64,000 nt of DNA. It comes from Pseudomonas gingeri. GTDB taxonomy: Bacteria; Pseudomonadota; Gammaproteobacteria; Pseudomonadales; Pseudomonadaceae. Position 1 is the stretch's first letter. Every line of letters begins with the position of its first letter. The stretch lies in assembly GCF_013386115.1 (NCBI RefSeq), contig NZ_JACAOR010000013.1, positions 62,001-126,000 on the forward strand, read 5' to 3'. The notes beneath the pieces are model-generated. The model ran no database searches and was not told the origin of the DNA. It worked only from the letters and a program-made list of their open reading frames with translations. A program made the position numbers and the translations under genes. Of the stretch, positions 8,973 through 17,805 are shown piece after piece.

Positions 8973-10322
8973 ATGAAACGCCCCACCCTGCGCCTCGCGC
9001 TCGGCCTGCTCCTGCCGCCGGCCGTCGCCCTCGCCGCCCCTCCCATGCCCGACACCCACGAACTCAGGCTGGACAATGGCCTGAAAATCATCGTGCGCGA
9101 AGATCATCGGGCCCCCGTCGTGGCCGCCCAGCTCTGGTACAAGGTCGGCTCCAGCCACGAACCGCCGGGAGCGTCAGGCCTTTCCCACGCGCTGGAGCAC
9201 ATGCTGTTCCAGGGCAGCAGCAAAGTCTGCCCCGGCCAGGCGCTCCAGGTCATGGAGCGCCTGGGGGCCGAGATCAACGCCTTCACCAATCATGACGCCA
9301 CCACCTACGAATACCTGATGCCGCGCCAGGTCCTGGGCGTCGCCCTGGAAATCATGGCCGATCAGATGAGCTCCGCCCGACTTTCGCCTGCCGCCTTTCG
9401 ACGGGAAATCGAGGTGATCAAGAACGAGCGGCTGCAGAACATCGATGATGTCCCCTGGGCAATACTCGACGAGAAGATGCGCAGCATCGCCTTTCCCAGC
9501 AGCGGCTATCGCACCTCGACCGTCGGTTGGCAACACGACCTGCACCGCATGAATACCCGGCAACTGCAAGGCTGGTACGCCAGTTGGTACGCGCCGAACA
9601 ATGCCACCCTGGTGGTGGTCGGCGATGTCACCCTCAAGGAGGTCGAGCCCCTGGCCCGGCGCTACTTCGCCGAGCTGCCCAGCCGGGCCCTGCCCGAGAC
9701 CAGGCGTCCGCTGGAGCTGAACGAGCCGGGCGAGCGGCGGATCACGCTGCAGACCCACAATGAGTTTCCCAGCCTGATCATGGCCTTCAACGTGCCCAGC
9801 CTGGTGACTGCCAGCGACCCGCATACCGCGCACACCTTGCGCCTGCTCAACGAACTGCTCGGCGTCGGCCCCGGCTCGCGGATCTTCAGACAGCTGAAGT
9901 TCCGTGAAGAGCTGATCACCCGCGCGCACTCCCGCTACGAGGCCTTCAACCGCGGAGATGCCTTGCTGAAGATCGCCGTCGACCTGGATACCGAGAAAAA
10001 TCCCGGCCTGGATGACATCGAGGCACGCCTGTGGCAACTGCTCGACGAACTCAAGCAATCGCCTGTCAGCGCGCAGGAACTCGAGCGCGCGCGGACCCGG
10101 ATGATGGCGCAACGCATCTTTGCCCTCGACTCGGTGGAAAACCAGGCACAGAAACTCGGGGCCCTGGAAAGCGTCGGCCTGTCGTGGACCCTGGAAGAAG
10201 GCGAACAGGAACAACTGAAGGCCGTCACGCCCCTGGATATTCAACGCGCCGCACAAACCTATTTCACCCGCGAGCGGCTCAGCGTCGCCCTGGCCAGCCC
10301 TGGGAAAAACCCTCATGAATAA
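8973..10322 (+). CDS. M16 family zinc metallopeptidase, catalytic-type subunit (second pair)
   Basis: The 449-residue product is a close paralogue of the gene at 5394. The two share whole blocks such as LDNGLK-VREDHRAPVV and GWYAPNNATLVVVGDVT-like segments. HALEH (residues 72-76) is the zinc motif. The signal peptide is clear when ATG 8973 is used (MKRPTLRLALGLLLPPAVALA); an upstream GTG at 8931 would bury it behind 14 charged residues, so ATG 8973 is preferred. It overlaps the next gene by 8 bases. The pair probably arose by duplication of the upstream M16 pair, and the substrate is unknown. Confidence 0.88.
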   Translation: MKRPTLRLALGLLLPPAVALAAPPMPDTHELRLDNGLKIIVREDHRAPVVAAQLWYKVGSSHEPPGASGLSHALEHMLFQGSSKVCPGQALQVMERLGAEINAFTNHDATTYEYLMPRQVLGVALEIMADQMSSARLSPAAFRREIEVIKNERLQNIDDVPWAILDEKMRSIAFPSSGYRTSTVGWQHDLHRMNTRQLQGWYASWYAPNNATLVVVGDVTLKEVEPLARRYFAELPSRALPETRRPLELNEPGERRITLQTHNEFPSLIMAFNVPSLVTASDPHTAHTLRLLNELLGVGPGSRIFRQLKFREELITRAHSRYEAFNRGDALLKIAVDLDTEKNPGLDDIEARLWQLLDELKQSPVSAQELERARTRMMAQRIFALDSVENQAQKLGALESVGLSWTLEEGEQEQLKAVTPLDIQRAAQTYFTRERLSVALASPGKNPHE

Positions 10323-11778
10323 GGCTTATCCGCTGTTATCGAGCGTCCTGCTGACGCTGCTCGCCGCCCTCCCTGGCCCCGGTTCGGCAGCGCCTGCCGG
10401 CGTCGACCTGACGAGCGTCGATCCCCTGCAATCGCTGGACGAGGTCCGGCACCTGGCGCCCACCCCCACTACCCGCGTCGTGCGCGGCTGGAAAACCCTC
10501 AACGGGACCAAGGTGCTGTTCGTCGAAACCCATGGCCTGCCGTTGCTCGATGTGGCCGTGAGCTTTGCCGCGGGCAGTCGTTACGACGGCGAACAACCCG
10601 GGCTGGCGGCCATGACCCTGAGCCTGCTCAACGAAGGCTCCGAGGGTAAAGATGTCGACGCGATCATGACCGCGTTCGACAGCCTGGGAGTGAAGGTCAG
10701 CAATGGCATCGACCGCGATCATGGATTTTTCACCCTGCGCAGCCTCAGCGACGATTCCATCCGCACAGCGGCCCTGCAATTGTTGAGCGAAGTGCTGAGC
10801 AAACCCAGCTTCGGCAGCGATGCCATTCGCCGGGTAAAGAGCGAGATCCTCGACCAGCAAATGCGCCAGGATACCGCCTTCGACACCTGGATCAGTCACC
10901 GCTTCACACCGCCGCTCTACTCACGACACCCCTATGCCCAGCCGCTCTATGGCACCCGGGAAAGTATCGGGAATATCACGGTCGAGCAGCTACGGGCCTT
11001 TCACAAGAAGGCTTACAGCGCGGGCAACGCAATCATCGTGCTGGTCGGCGATCTCTCGCTGGAGCAGGCACAGAGCATCAGCGTGCAGATTTCCGACGCC
11101 TTGCCCAAAGGCCCGGCATTGCCACAGACCGCCAGCGCCCGGTCTGAAGACAGCACCGTCGGCACCACCCATATCGAACGACCGACCACCCTGGTGCACC
11201 TGGATTTCGCCCAGATCGCCGCGCCGCGCAGCCATCCCGACTACGTCGCCCTCTATGTGGCCAGCCTGATCTTTGGCGGCGGCTTCGACAGTCGCCTGAT
11301 GACGGTATTGCGCGAACAGCATGGCGTCACCTACTCGGCGCTGGCCCAGCTCAAGAACTGGCAAGCCCGCGGCCCGTTCCACATCAGCCTCTCGACCCCT
11401 CCCGAATACCGTGAAGCGGTCATTGAGCGGGTCAAGCAGATGTTCGAACAGCTCCTGAGGGAGGGCCCGACCGAGCAGGAACTGCAGAACGCCCAGCAGA
11501 GTCTGCGCGGTGACATGGCGCTGGATGGCGCCAGCAATGCGGATATCCTACAGGCGTTGCTGGTGATCGCCCGTCACGACCTGCCCCTGAGCCTGACGGA
11601 CTACGCCGAACAGGCGCAACGACTGACCCGCGAAACCATCAGGAGCGCCTTGAACGCGCATTTCGCCGCCGACAGCTGGGTGGTGACCAGTACCGGCCCC
11701 AGCGTCCCCCAGCAAGCCCTGCCCGATCTTCAGGTACAAGGGCCCACCTGCCAGCCCCGCGCCCTGTCGTCCGGATAA
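10315..11778 (+). CDS. M16 family protein, non-catalytic-type subunit (second pair)
   Basis: The 487-residue product begins with a signal peptide (LLSSVLLTLLAALPGPGSAAP). It parallels the 6743 gene in architecture: no HxxEH (the site reads MTLSLLNEG), and a C-terminal GGGFDSRLMTVLREQHGVTYSA element that corresponds to the substrate-binding motif of M16 proteins. It overlaps the preceding catalytic subunit by 8 bases. The protein is shorter at the C-terminus than its paralogue and lacks the Pro-rich tail. It is likely the partner of the zinc subunit at 8973. Confidence 0.86.
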   Translation: MNKAYPLLSSVLLTLLAALPGPGSAAPAGVDLTSVDPLQSLDEVRHLAPTPTTRVVRGWKTLNGTKVLFVETHGLPLLDVAVSFAAGSRYDGEQPGLAAMTLSLLNEGSEGKDVDAIMTAFDSLGVKVSNGIDRDHGFFTLRSLSDDSIRTAALQLLSEVLSKPSFGSDAIRRVKSEILDQQMRQDTAFDTWISHRFTPPLYSRHPYAQPLYGTRESIGNITVEQLRAFHKKAYSAGNAIIVLVGDLSLEQAQSISVQISDALPKGPALPQTASARSEDSTVGTTHIERPTTLVHLDFAQIAAPRSHPDYVALYVASLIFGGGFDSRLMTVLREQHGVTYSALAQLKNWQARGPFHISLSTPPEYREAVIERVKQMFEQLLREGPTEQELQNAQQSLRGDMALDGASNADILQALLVIARHDLPLSLTDYAEQAQRLTRETIRSALNAHFAADSWVVTSTGPSVPQQALPDLQVQGPTCQPRALSSG

Positions 11779-11856
11779 AAAGCTGCGGGAATGGACGGGA
11801 CTGTGGCAATTTAGACGTATTGCACGCGCAAGCGTGGCTGCCATGGCGACTGGCAT

Positions 11857-12912
11857 ATGTCAGCGCCGGCCCTGTCCATTCCCACTCCGAGATTCGCTGC
11901 GTTGCCGTCACCTTCCCAGCCCATTCATTTGCCGGGCTTCACTCCCGCCCCAGGCCTGGGCAATCCGCACCTGCAGACCCTGTGGGGCCCCCTCTGGCGC
12001 AAGACCGTGCACCTGGACCGCCAGCGTGAACGCCTGTGGCTCGAAGACGGCGACTTCCTCGACCTCGACTGGCACGGCCCGCACGCCGCCGATACCCCGC
12101 TGGTGCTGATCCTCCACGGGCTGACCGGCTCGTCGAACTCGCCCTATGTCGCCGGCCTGCAACAGGCGCTGGCCAACCAGGGCTGGGCCAGCGTGGCGCT
12201 GAACTGGCGCGGCTGCTCGGGGGAACCCAACCTGCTGGCGCGCAGTTATCACTCCGGGGCCAGCGAGGACCTGGCGGCGACGATCGCCCATCTCAAGACC
12301 CTGCGCCCGCTGGCGCCCCTCTATGCCGTGGGTTATTCCCTGGGCGGCAATGTGCTGCTCAAGCATCTCGGGGAAAGTGGCGGGGACAGCGGCCTGCAAG
12401 GCGCCGTCGCGGTGTCGGTGCCGTTTCGCCTGGACCAGTGCGCCGACCGCATCGGCCAGGGGTTTTCGCGGATCTATCAGGCGCACTTCATGCGCGAGAT
12501 GCTGGCTTATATCAAGAACAAGCAGCGCCAGTTCCAGCACGACGGCCGGATCGACGGCCTGGCGACCCTGAGCGATCTGGGACCGTTGACGGGCATGCGC
12601 ACCTTCTGGGATTTCGATGGCCGGGTCACCGCGCCCCTGCACGGCTTTGCCGATGCCGAGGATTATTATCGCCGCGCCTCCAGCCGCTATTTCCTCGGTG
12701 AAATCCGCACCCCGACCCTGATCATCCAGGCGGTGGACGATCCCTTCGTGTTTCCCCACAGCCTGCCGGAACCCGGCGAGCTGGCGCCGGGCACTGAATT
12801 CGAACTACAGGCCAAGGGCGGCCATGTGGGGTTCGTCGACGGCTCGCTGGGCAAGCCGGGGTACTATCTGGAGCGACGCATTCCGCAATGGCTGGCCGCC
12901 CGGGAAGGTTGA
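11857..12912 (+). CDS. YheT-family alpha/beta hydrolase
   Basis: The 351-residue product is an alpha/beta-hydrolase of the YheT (ABHD1/3-like) family. The N-terminal block GLGNPHLQTLWGPLWR is diagnostic for the family. The nucleophile elbow is GYSLGGN with Ser161, the acid is probably the Asp in IIQAVDDPFVF, and the His is in KGGHVGFVDG. The oxyanion region LILHGLTGSSNSPY is typical. Members are considered esterases of unknown substrate. No strong Shine-Dalgarno sequence precedes ATG 11857, so the start is moderately certain. It converges on the unknown gene at 12952. Confidence 0.88.
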   Translation: MSAPALSIPTPRFAALPSPSQPIHLPGFTPAPGLGNPHLQTLWGPLWRKTVHLDRQRERLWLEDGDFLDLDWHGPHAADTPLVLILHGLTGSSNSPYVAGLQQALANQGWASVALNWRGCSGEPNLLARSYHSGASEDLAATIAHLKTLRPLAPLYAVGYSLGGNVLLKHLGESGGDSGLQGAVAVSVPFRLDQCADRIGQGFSRIYQAHFMREMLAYIKNKQRQFQHDGRIDGLATLSDLGPLTGMRTFWDFDGRVTAPLHGFADAEDYYRRASSRYFLGEIRTPTLIIQAVDDPFVFPHSLPEPGELAPGTEFELQAKGGHVGFVDGSLGKPGYYLERRIPQWLAAREG

Positions 12913-12951
12913 GCGCAATGCGCGGGGTCTTTCTATCGACCCGATGATCGA

Positions 12952-13935
12952 TCAGGCATATTCCTGGTAGGTGACAAAGCCCACCGGGGTGGCGATATCA
13001 TTCAATAGCGGCACGGCTATCTGCCCATTCCCATAGCCTTCCGGCTGATCATGGGCCCAGGCAAACACCTCGGCTTCGAGATTCGCATCCACCTGCCAGT
13101 CTTCCAGCATTTCAATGTCGCGGTCCTGCAAGGGCTTATCGGCGAAACTCAGGGTTTCCATGCCTATTTCGTTGCCCTCGGCATCGAACCAGACCCATTC
13201 CGATTCCGGATCGAGCTTGTCGGTCAATCCAGCCCGGGGGCCGACGGTGTCCCGGGCGCTGTCTGCCAGCTCGTTGTACTCGGGACCTTGCAAGGCCCAT
13301 GTCTTCATGTCCAGGGCGACGCCTATGTCCACGCCATGGTGCGGGTCTATGTCCCTGGCATAGATCTGATCCAGCACATCGGCCAGCGGCCCGACCTTGT
13401 CCTTGAGCGAGACCAGCGATTCGACGATCTCTGTCTCGGTCGCCGCCAGAAAACCTTCGAAATCGCTCATCCCCGCCTCGTGAACCAGGCGCAGGCCGAG
13501 CTCACGGATGTTGAAAAAGTTGCTGCCCGCGACCAGGCTGAACAGGTGGTCGATGCTGTCTGAAAACAGGCCCAATTGTGCGTCGGTCAGTTGATCGAGC
13601 GTACCGGAATCAAGATGACGGAAGATAAGCTGCGCCTGGGTCGAGATATTCGAGGTGGGGTGCAGCGCATCCCGAACAAGCTGCAGGGAAGCCTGATGCA
13701 GTTCGAGCGCCCGCTCCTCGAAGACCTTGCCGACCTCGGCGTCTTTGTCCGGCAACACGCTGCGACCGAGGGCGAGCATCTGCTGATGGCTGTTGTTCGC
13801 CAGGGCCTCGAAGTGCCTGGCCAGAGGCTCCATCTGCCCGCTGTAGCGTGGCTCGGCAGGGATTGCCCCTGCCCGTTCGGCCACGGCCCCTGGCGGTCCC
13901 GGATCGAACGGGTTATCCAACACGACCTGTCCCAT
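12952..13935 (-). CDS. Hypothetical protein of unknown function, 327 residues
   Basis: I do not recognise this protein. ATG 13935 is preceded by AGGAG at good spacing; the frame stays open upstream but runs through a hairpin and into the sulfurtransferase. The product is acidic and appears soluble, with no signal peptide or membrane helix. It starts MGQVVLDNPFDPGPPG, has a helical-looking middle (about residues 45-180, rich in Leu, Gln and Ala), and an acidic, Trp-containing C-terminal part (from about 215, with ESEWVWFDAEGNEIGMETL and EDWQVDANLEAEVFAWAHD). Codon use looks somewhat less GC3-biased than its neighbours. It stands between backbone genes, which suggests a strain- or group-specific insertion. 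Confidence 0.7.
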   Translation of the reverse strand: MGQVVLDNPFDPGPPGAVAERAGAIPAEPRYSGQMEPLARHFEALANNSHQQMLALGRSVLPDKDAEVGKVFEERALELHQASLQLVRDALHPTSNISTQAQLIFRHLDSGTLDQLTDAQLGLFSDSIDHLFSLVAGSNFFNIRELGLRLVHEAGMSDFEGFLAATETEIVESLVSLKDKVGPLADVLDQIYARDIDPHHGVDIGVALDMKTWALQGPEYNELADSARDTVGPRAGLTDKLDPESEWVWFDAEGNEIGMETLSFADKPLQDRDIEMLEDWQVDANLEAEVFAWAHDQPEGYGNGQIAVPLLNDIATPVGFVTYQEYA

Positions 13936-13974
13936 AAAAATCTCCTGTCTGCGTTCTATCAAAGAGCTTTCTAC

Positions 13975-13994
13975 AGCGTGGATAGCTCCACGCT
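13975..13994. promoter_or_regulatory. Perfect inverted repeat upstream of the unknown gene
   Basis: AGCGTGGATAGCTCCACGCT is a perfect palindrome with 8-base arms and a 4-base centre, 40 bases before the start at 13935. It could be an operator, a 5'-UTR hairpin or the end of the sulfurtransferase transcript. Confidence 0.45.
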
Positions 13995-14059
13995 CACAGG
14001 GGATTAGGCCCGCCAGGGAGTCAGGCGTGTATATAGATAAGTATTGATCGCCGCGGCAG

Positions 14060-14914
14060 TCAGTCGCCCGTCGCCACCGCTCGTTGCGGATCGGTGATCC
14101 ACTCGCTCCACGAGCCGGCATACAGCGTCCCCAACGGATAACCCGCCAGGCTCAAGGCGAACAGATTGTGGCAGGCCGTCACCCCGGAGCCGCAGTACGC
14201 CACCAGCTCCCGCGGCGAACGGTCGCCCAGTTGCCCGGCAAATCGCTGCCTGAGCTGCTCGGCCGGCAGAAAACGCCCATCGGCACCGAGGTTGTCGCTG
14301 AACGCCGCGCACTGGGCGCCGGGGATATGCCCGGCAACCGGGTCGATCGGCTCGACCTCGCCACGAAAACGCGGCTGCGCGCGAGCATCGAGCAAGGTCA
14401 GGGAGGCCTGGCCGAGACGCTCTTGCAGTTGCTGCGCGCTGATCTGCAACGAGGGGTCCGCCGTGCCGCTGAAGGTCCCGCGGGTGGCTGGCGGCGGGTT
14501 CAGGCTCAGCGGCTGCCCGGCGCCATGCCAGGCCTTCAGGCCGCCATCGAGAATGAATACTCCGTTGCGCTTGCCCAGCCAGGCCAGCAACCACCAGGCC
14601 CGCGCCGCGTACATGCCGGGACCGTCGTCATACAGCACGATCTCGCTGTCGACGCTGACGCCCCAGGCTTGCAGGCGCTGCACCAGCGCCGTCGGCTCGG
14701 GCAGCGGATGGCGGCCGGTCACGCCCCGGGTCACCGGGCCGCTGAGGTCGCGCTCCAGGTCGGCGAAGTGCGCGCCCTCGATATGCCCCTGGGCATAGCT
14801 GCGCTGGCCGTAGTCCGGGTCTTCCAGGGCGAAGCGACAATCCAGGATCACCAACCCCGGCCGGGCCTGGCGCTCGGCCAGTTGCTGCGGGCTGATCAGT
14901 TGCGCAAGGGGCAT
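14060..14914 (-). CDS. sseA: 3-mercaptopyruvate sulfurtransferase (two-domain rhodanese family)
   Basis: The 284-residue product has two rhodanese domains, an inactive N-terminal one and a C-terminal one carrying the active-site loop CGSGVTA at residues 241-247 (Cys241 as the persulfide carrier). CGSGVTA is the form typical of mercaptopyruvate sulfurtransferase, whereas thiosulfate sulfurtransferase usually has CRKGVTA. It would transfer sulfur from 3-mercaptopyruvate to thiol acceptors or cyanide in the cytoplasm. The hinge motifs GHIEGAHFADLERDLSGP and GHIPGAQ are standard. It is leftward, directly downstream of laoR but separated by 40 bases. Confidence 0.9.
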   Translation of the reverse strand: MPLAQLISPQQLAERQARPGLVILDCRFALEDPDYGQRSYAQGHIEGAHFADLERDLSGPVTRGVTGRHPLPEPTALVQRLQAWGVSVDSEIVLYDDGPGMYAARAWWLLAWLGKRNGVFILDGGLKAWHGAGQPLSLNPPPATRGTFSGTADPSLQISAQQLQERLGQASLTLLDARAQPRFRGEVEPIDPVAGHIPGAQCAAFSDNLGADGRFLPAEQLRQRFAGQLGDRSPRELVAYCGSGVTACHNLFALSLAGYPLGTLYAGSWSEWITDPQRAVATGD

Positions 14915-14954
14915 GATGCATTCCTCGTAAGTGGGTAAAGAACAACGTTCATGA

Positions 14955-15629
14955 TCATTCCTGCACGTCCTCCAGCGCCTGGGCCAGCGGGACGTAGAAC
15001 TCGTTCAGCAGCTTGTCCACCGCCGCCCGGGCCTGGGCCGTGACAAATCCCGACTCCAGCACCAGCACCTGATACACCCCACGCTTGATCGACTCCTCGC
15101 TCAAGTGATTGGCGTTTTCCCGGGTGGTGCTCAGGAACCGGACCCAGGACGTCAGGATGATCCAGGCATTGAGGGTCAGTGATTCGGTCTGCACGGCGTC
15201 CATGGCCAGGATCCCGGCCTCGACAAAGCCGCCGTAGATCGCCTGCCCCTGGATCAGGCAACGCTGGGAAAACCGTCGATAGCGGGCCGCCAGTTCGGCA
15301 TCGCTTTCCAGCAGGTGTTCGAGATCGCGATGCAGGAAACGATAGCGCCACATCGCCGCCAGCAGCGCCTTGAGATAGAAGCGCTTGTCGTCGATGGTCG
15401 CGACGCGGCCCTGGGGCGGGCGCAGGAAGCTGTCCACCAGCGCTTCGTACTCGGCGAACAGCACGGCGATGATCGCCTGCTTATTGGGGAAGTGGTAGTA
15501 GAGGTTGCCCGGCGAAATATCCATGTGCGCCGCGATGTGATTGGTGCTGACACTGCGCTCGCCCTGCTGGTTGAACAGATCCAGGCTGTTCTGGACGATG
15601 CGCTCACTGGTTTTTATTCGTGGGGCCAT
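14955..15629 (-). CDS. laoR: TetR-family regulator of the lao genes
   Basis: The 224-residue product has an N-terminal TetR helix-turn-helix (ISPGNLYYHFPNKQAIIAVLF, about residues 38-58) and a helical ligand-binding domain. It is divergent from laoC across a short intergenic region. The arrangement TetR gene, aldehyde dehydrogenase, small Tat protein and GMC oxidoreductase equals the LaoABCR system described in P. aeruginosa, in which LaoR controls long-chain alcohol oxidation genes. The effector is therefore likely a long-chain alcohol, aldehyde or acyl derivative. The symbol is assigned by gene order and family, not by direct sequence comparison. Confidence 0.8.
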   Translation of the reverse strand: MAPRIKTSERIVQNSLDLFNQQGERSVSTNHIAAHMDISPGNLYYHFPNKQAIIAVLFAEYEALVDSFLRPPQGRVATIDDKRFYLKALLAAMWRYRFLHRDLEHLLESDAELAARYRRFSQRCLIQGQAIYGGFVEAGILAMDAVQTESLTLNAWIILTSWVRFLSTTRENANHLSEESIKRGVYQVLVLESGFVTAQARAAVDKLLNEFYVPLAQALEDVQE

Positions 15630-15715
15630 GACTTCAGCTTTACTTCAAGAGTGCGGTGCCAGGCATCTTACGACCTATCCGGCAGCGGATAAACGGTCGG
15701 CGTCGAACACGGCTG

Positions 15716-15744
15716 TTGACTTTTTGGAGTACAAGCTCTAAACA
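15716..15744 (+). promoter_or_regulatory. Candidate laoCBA promoter
   Basis: TTGACT (15716-15721) and TAAACA (15739-15744) are 17 bases apart, 39 bases before the laoC start. The weak -10 box overlaps the palindrome at 15740-15751, the expected geometry for repression by a TetR protein. Confidence 0.45.
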
Positions 15745-15751
15745 TTTGTTT
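15740..15751. promoter_or_regulatory. Candidate LaoR operator
   Basis: AAACATTTGTTT is an inverted repeat with 5-base arms. It resembles the AAAC-N2/4-GTTT type of site bound by fatty-acid-responsive TetR proteins such as PsrA. Its position over the laoC promoter makes LaoR the natural candidate. Confidence 0.5.
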
Positions 15752-15782
15752 AAAAATAAAAACACATTTAATGGAGCGCGCC

Positions 15783-17213
15783 ATGTCTGCCGAAATTGCC
15801 TACCTGCAGGAGTCACAGCAGCAACTGGGCGAGCTCCAGCGTCTGTTTCAGGTCCAGCGCCAGGCCTATGCGGCGCATCCGATGCCGCCGGCCGAACAAC
15901 GCCGGCAATGGCTCGACAGCCTGCGCCAGTTGCTGAGCGACGAACGGCAGGCCCTGGTCGAGGCCATCAGCCACGATTTCGGCAACCGCAGCGCCGACGA
16001 AACCCTACTCGCCGAGCTGATGCCCAGCCTGCACGCTCTCCATTACGCCCGCCGGCATCTCAAGGGCTGGATGAAACCGGCGCGGCGCAAAGTCGGTCTG
16101 GCCTTCCAGCCGGCTTCGGCCAAGGTGGTCTACCAGCCACTGGGCGTGGTCGGGGTGATCGTGCCGTGGAACTACCCGCTGTTCCTCGCCATCGGCCCGC
16201 TGGTCGGTGCTCTCTCGGCGGGCAATCGGGTGATGCTCAAGCTCAGCGAGTCGACACCGGCCACCGGCCTGCTGCTCAAGGAATTGCTCGGCCGGGTGTT
16301 TCCCGAGGACCTGGTGTGCGTGGTGCTGGGCGAGGCGGAAGTCGGCATGGCGTTCTCCAAACTGCCGTTCGACCACCTGCTGTTCACCGGTGCCACCAGC
16401 ATCGGCAAGCACGTCATGCGCGCCGCCGCCGAGAACCTGACCCCGGTGACCCTGGAGCTCGGCGGCAAGTCGCCGGCGATTGTCTCCAGCGATGTACCGC
16501 TCGAGGACGCCGCCGAACGCATCGCTTTCGGCAAGACCCTGAACGCCGGCCAGACCTGCGTGGCCCCGGACTATGTACTGGTCCCCGAAGAGCGCGTCGG
16601 CTCCTTCGTCGAGGCCTACCGCCAGGCGGTGCGCAGCTTCTACCCGAGCCTGGTCGACAACCCGGACTACACCAGCATCATCAACGAGCGGCAGTTGGCG
16701 CGGCTCAACGGCTACCTCAGCGATGCCACCAGCAAGGGCGCGCTGCTGATCCCGATGTTCGAGCAAGGCCAGCAACGCCGCATGGGCCACAGCCTGCTGT
16801 TGAACGTCAGCGACGACATGACCCTGATGCAGGATGAAATCTTCGGCCCGCTGCTGCCGATCGTCCCGTACAAGGGCCTCGATGAAGCATTTGCCTACAT
16901 CAATCGGCGCCCTCGCCCACTGGCGCTCTACTACTTCGGCTACAACAAGGCCGAGCAGGCCCGCGTCCTCCACGAAACCCATTCCGGCGGTGTCTGCCTC
17001 AACGATACGTTGCTGCATGTCCCCCAGGAGGACCTGCCGTTCGGCGGTATCGGGCCGTCGGGCATGGGCCATTACCACGGCCATGAAGGCTTCCTGACCT
17101 TCAGCAAGGCCAAGGGCGTGCTGACCAAGCAACGCTTCAACGCCGCACGGCTGATCTACCCACCTTATGGAAAATCGATCCAGAAGCTGATCCAGAAGCT
17201 GTTTGTCCGCTGA
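15783..17213 (+). CDS. laoC: Long-chain aldehyde dehydrogenase (coniferyl aldehyde dehydrogenase-like)
   Basis: The 476-residue product is an NAD(P)-dependent aldehyde dehydrogenase of the class-3-like group. VPWNYPLFLAIGPLVGAL marks the cofactor fold, the general base Glu is in VTLELGGKSPAIV, and the nucleophilic Cys is in NAGQTCVAPDYVL. The C-terminus is basic and hydrophobic (RLIYPPYGKSIQKLIQKLF), as in membrane-associated fatty aldehyde dehydrogenases. ATG 15783 has GGAG at proper spacing; an in-frame ATG 12 bases upstream would leave no ribosome site. In the Lao pathway it would oxidise the long-chain aldehyde made by LaoA to the fatty acid. Confidence 0.88.
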   Translation: MSAEIAYLQESQQQLGELQRLFQVQRQAYAAHPMPPAEQRRQWLDSLRQLLSDERQALVEAISHDFGNRSADETLLAELMPSLHALHYARRHLKGWMKPARRKVGLAFQPASAKVVYQPLGVVGVIVPWNYPLFLAIGPLVGALSAGNRVMLKLSESTPATGLLLKELLGRVFPEDLVCVVLGEAEVGMAFSKLPFDHLLFTGATSIGKHVMRAAAENLTPVTLELGGKSPAIVSSDVPLEDAAERIAFGKTLNAGQTCVAPDYVLVPEERVGSFVEAYRQAVRSFYPSLVDNPDYTSIINERQLARLNGYLSDATSKGALLIPMFEQGQQRRMGHSLLLNVSDDMTLMQDEIFGPLLPIVPYKGLDEAFAYINRRPRPLALYYFGYNKAEQARVLHETHSGGVCLNDTLLHVPQEDLPFGGIGPSGMGHYHGHEGFLTFSKAKGVLTKQRFNAARLIYPPYGKSIQKLIQKLFVR

Positions 17214-17259
17214 TCCGTGTCCCTTGCGTCAAAAACAACCACTCAGGTGAATAACAATA

Positions 17260-17805
17260 ATGATCCCAAGCCTGTCCGAGTCCCCCGCGCTGTCCCGGCG
17301 CGGTCTGCTGAAAATCGGCCTCTGCGCCAGCGCCTTCCTGACCACCGCCGGGCTCGCGGCCAGCCTCGGCGGCTGCTCGGCGAGCGGGCCGGCCAGCGGC
17401 TTTGCGGTGCTGCAGACGGCTGACCTGCCATTCCTGCGGGCGCTGATCCCGGTGATGCTCGAAGGGGCCGTCAGCGCCGACAAGATGCCCGGCGCCGTCG
17501 AGCAGACCCTGGCGAGCCTGGACAAGAGCCTCGACCACCTGTCCCCGGAAATGCTCAAGCTCACCCGGCAACTGTTCGATGTGCTCGGCATGGGACTGAC
17601 CCGTGGCCCGCTGACCGGCATCTGGGGCAGTTGGGAGAATGCCGGTGCCGAGCAGATCCAGGCTTTTCTCCAGCGCTGGGAAAACAGCTACCTGAGCCTG
17701 TTGCGCATGGGTCACGCCTCGCTGCTGCAACTGGTGATGATGGCCTGGTACAACCGCTCCGAGTCCTGGGCCCGCTGCGGCTATCCGGGACCGCCGAAGG
17801 TCTGA
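17260..17805 (+). CDS. laoB: Twin-arginine signal small lipoprotein-like subunit LaoB
   Basis: The 181-residue product begins with a twin-arginine signal (LSRRGLLKIG at residues 11-20) followed by a hydrophobic stretch and a lipobox-like LGGC (residues 36-39). It would therefore be exported folded and possibly lipidated. No catalytic motif is visible. It resembles the small gamma subunits that accompany GMC-type membrane dehydrogenases (gluconate 2-dehydrogenase subunit 3-like). It lies between laoC (46 bases) and laoA (117 bases), so it probably forms a complex with the LaoA oxidoreductase and provides the export signal for it by hitch-hiking; that last point is inference. Confidence 0.8.
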   Translation: MIPSLSESPALSRRGLLKIGLCASAFLTTAGLAASLGGCSASGPASGFAVLQTADLPFLRALIPVMLEGAVSADKMPGAVEQTLASLDKSLDHLSPEMLKLTRQLFDVLGMGLTRGPLTGIWGSWENAGAEQIQAFLQRWENSYLSLLRMGHASLLQLVMMAWYNRSESWARCGYPGPPKV

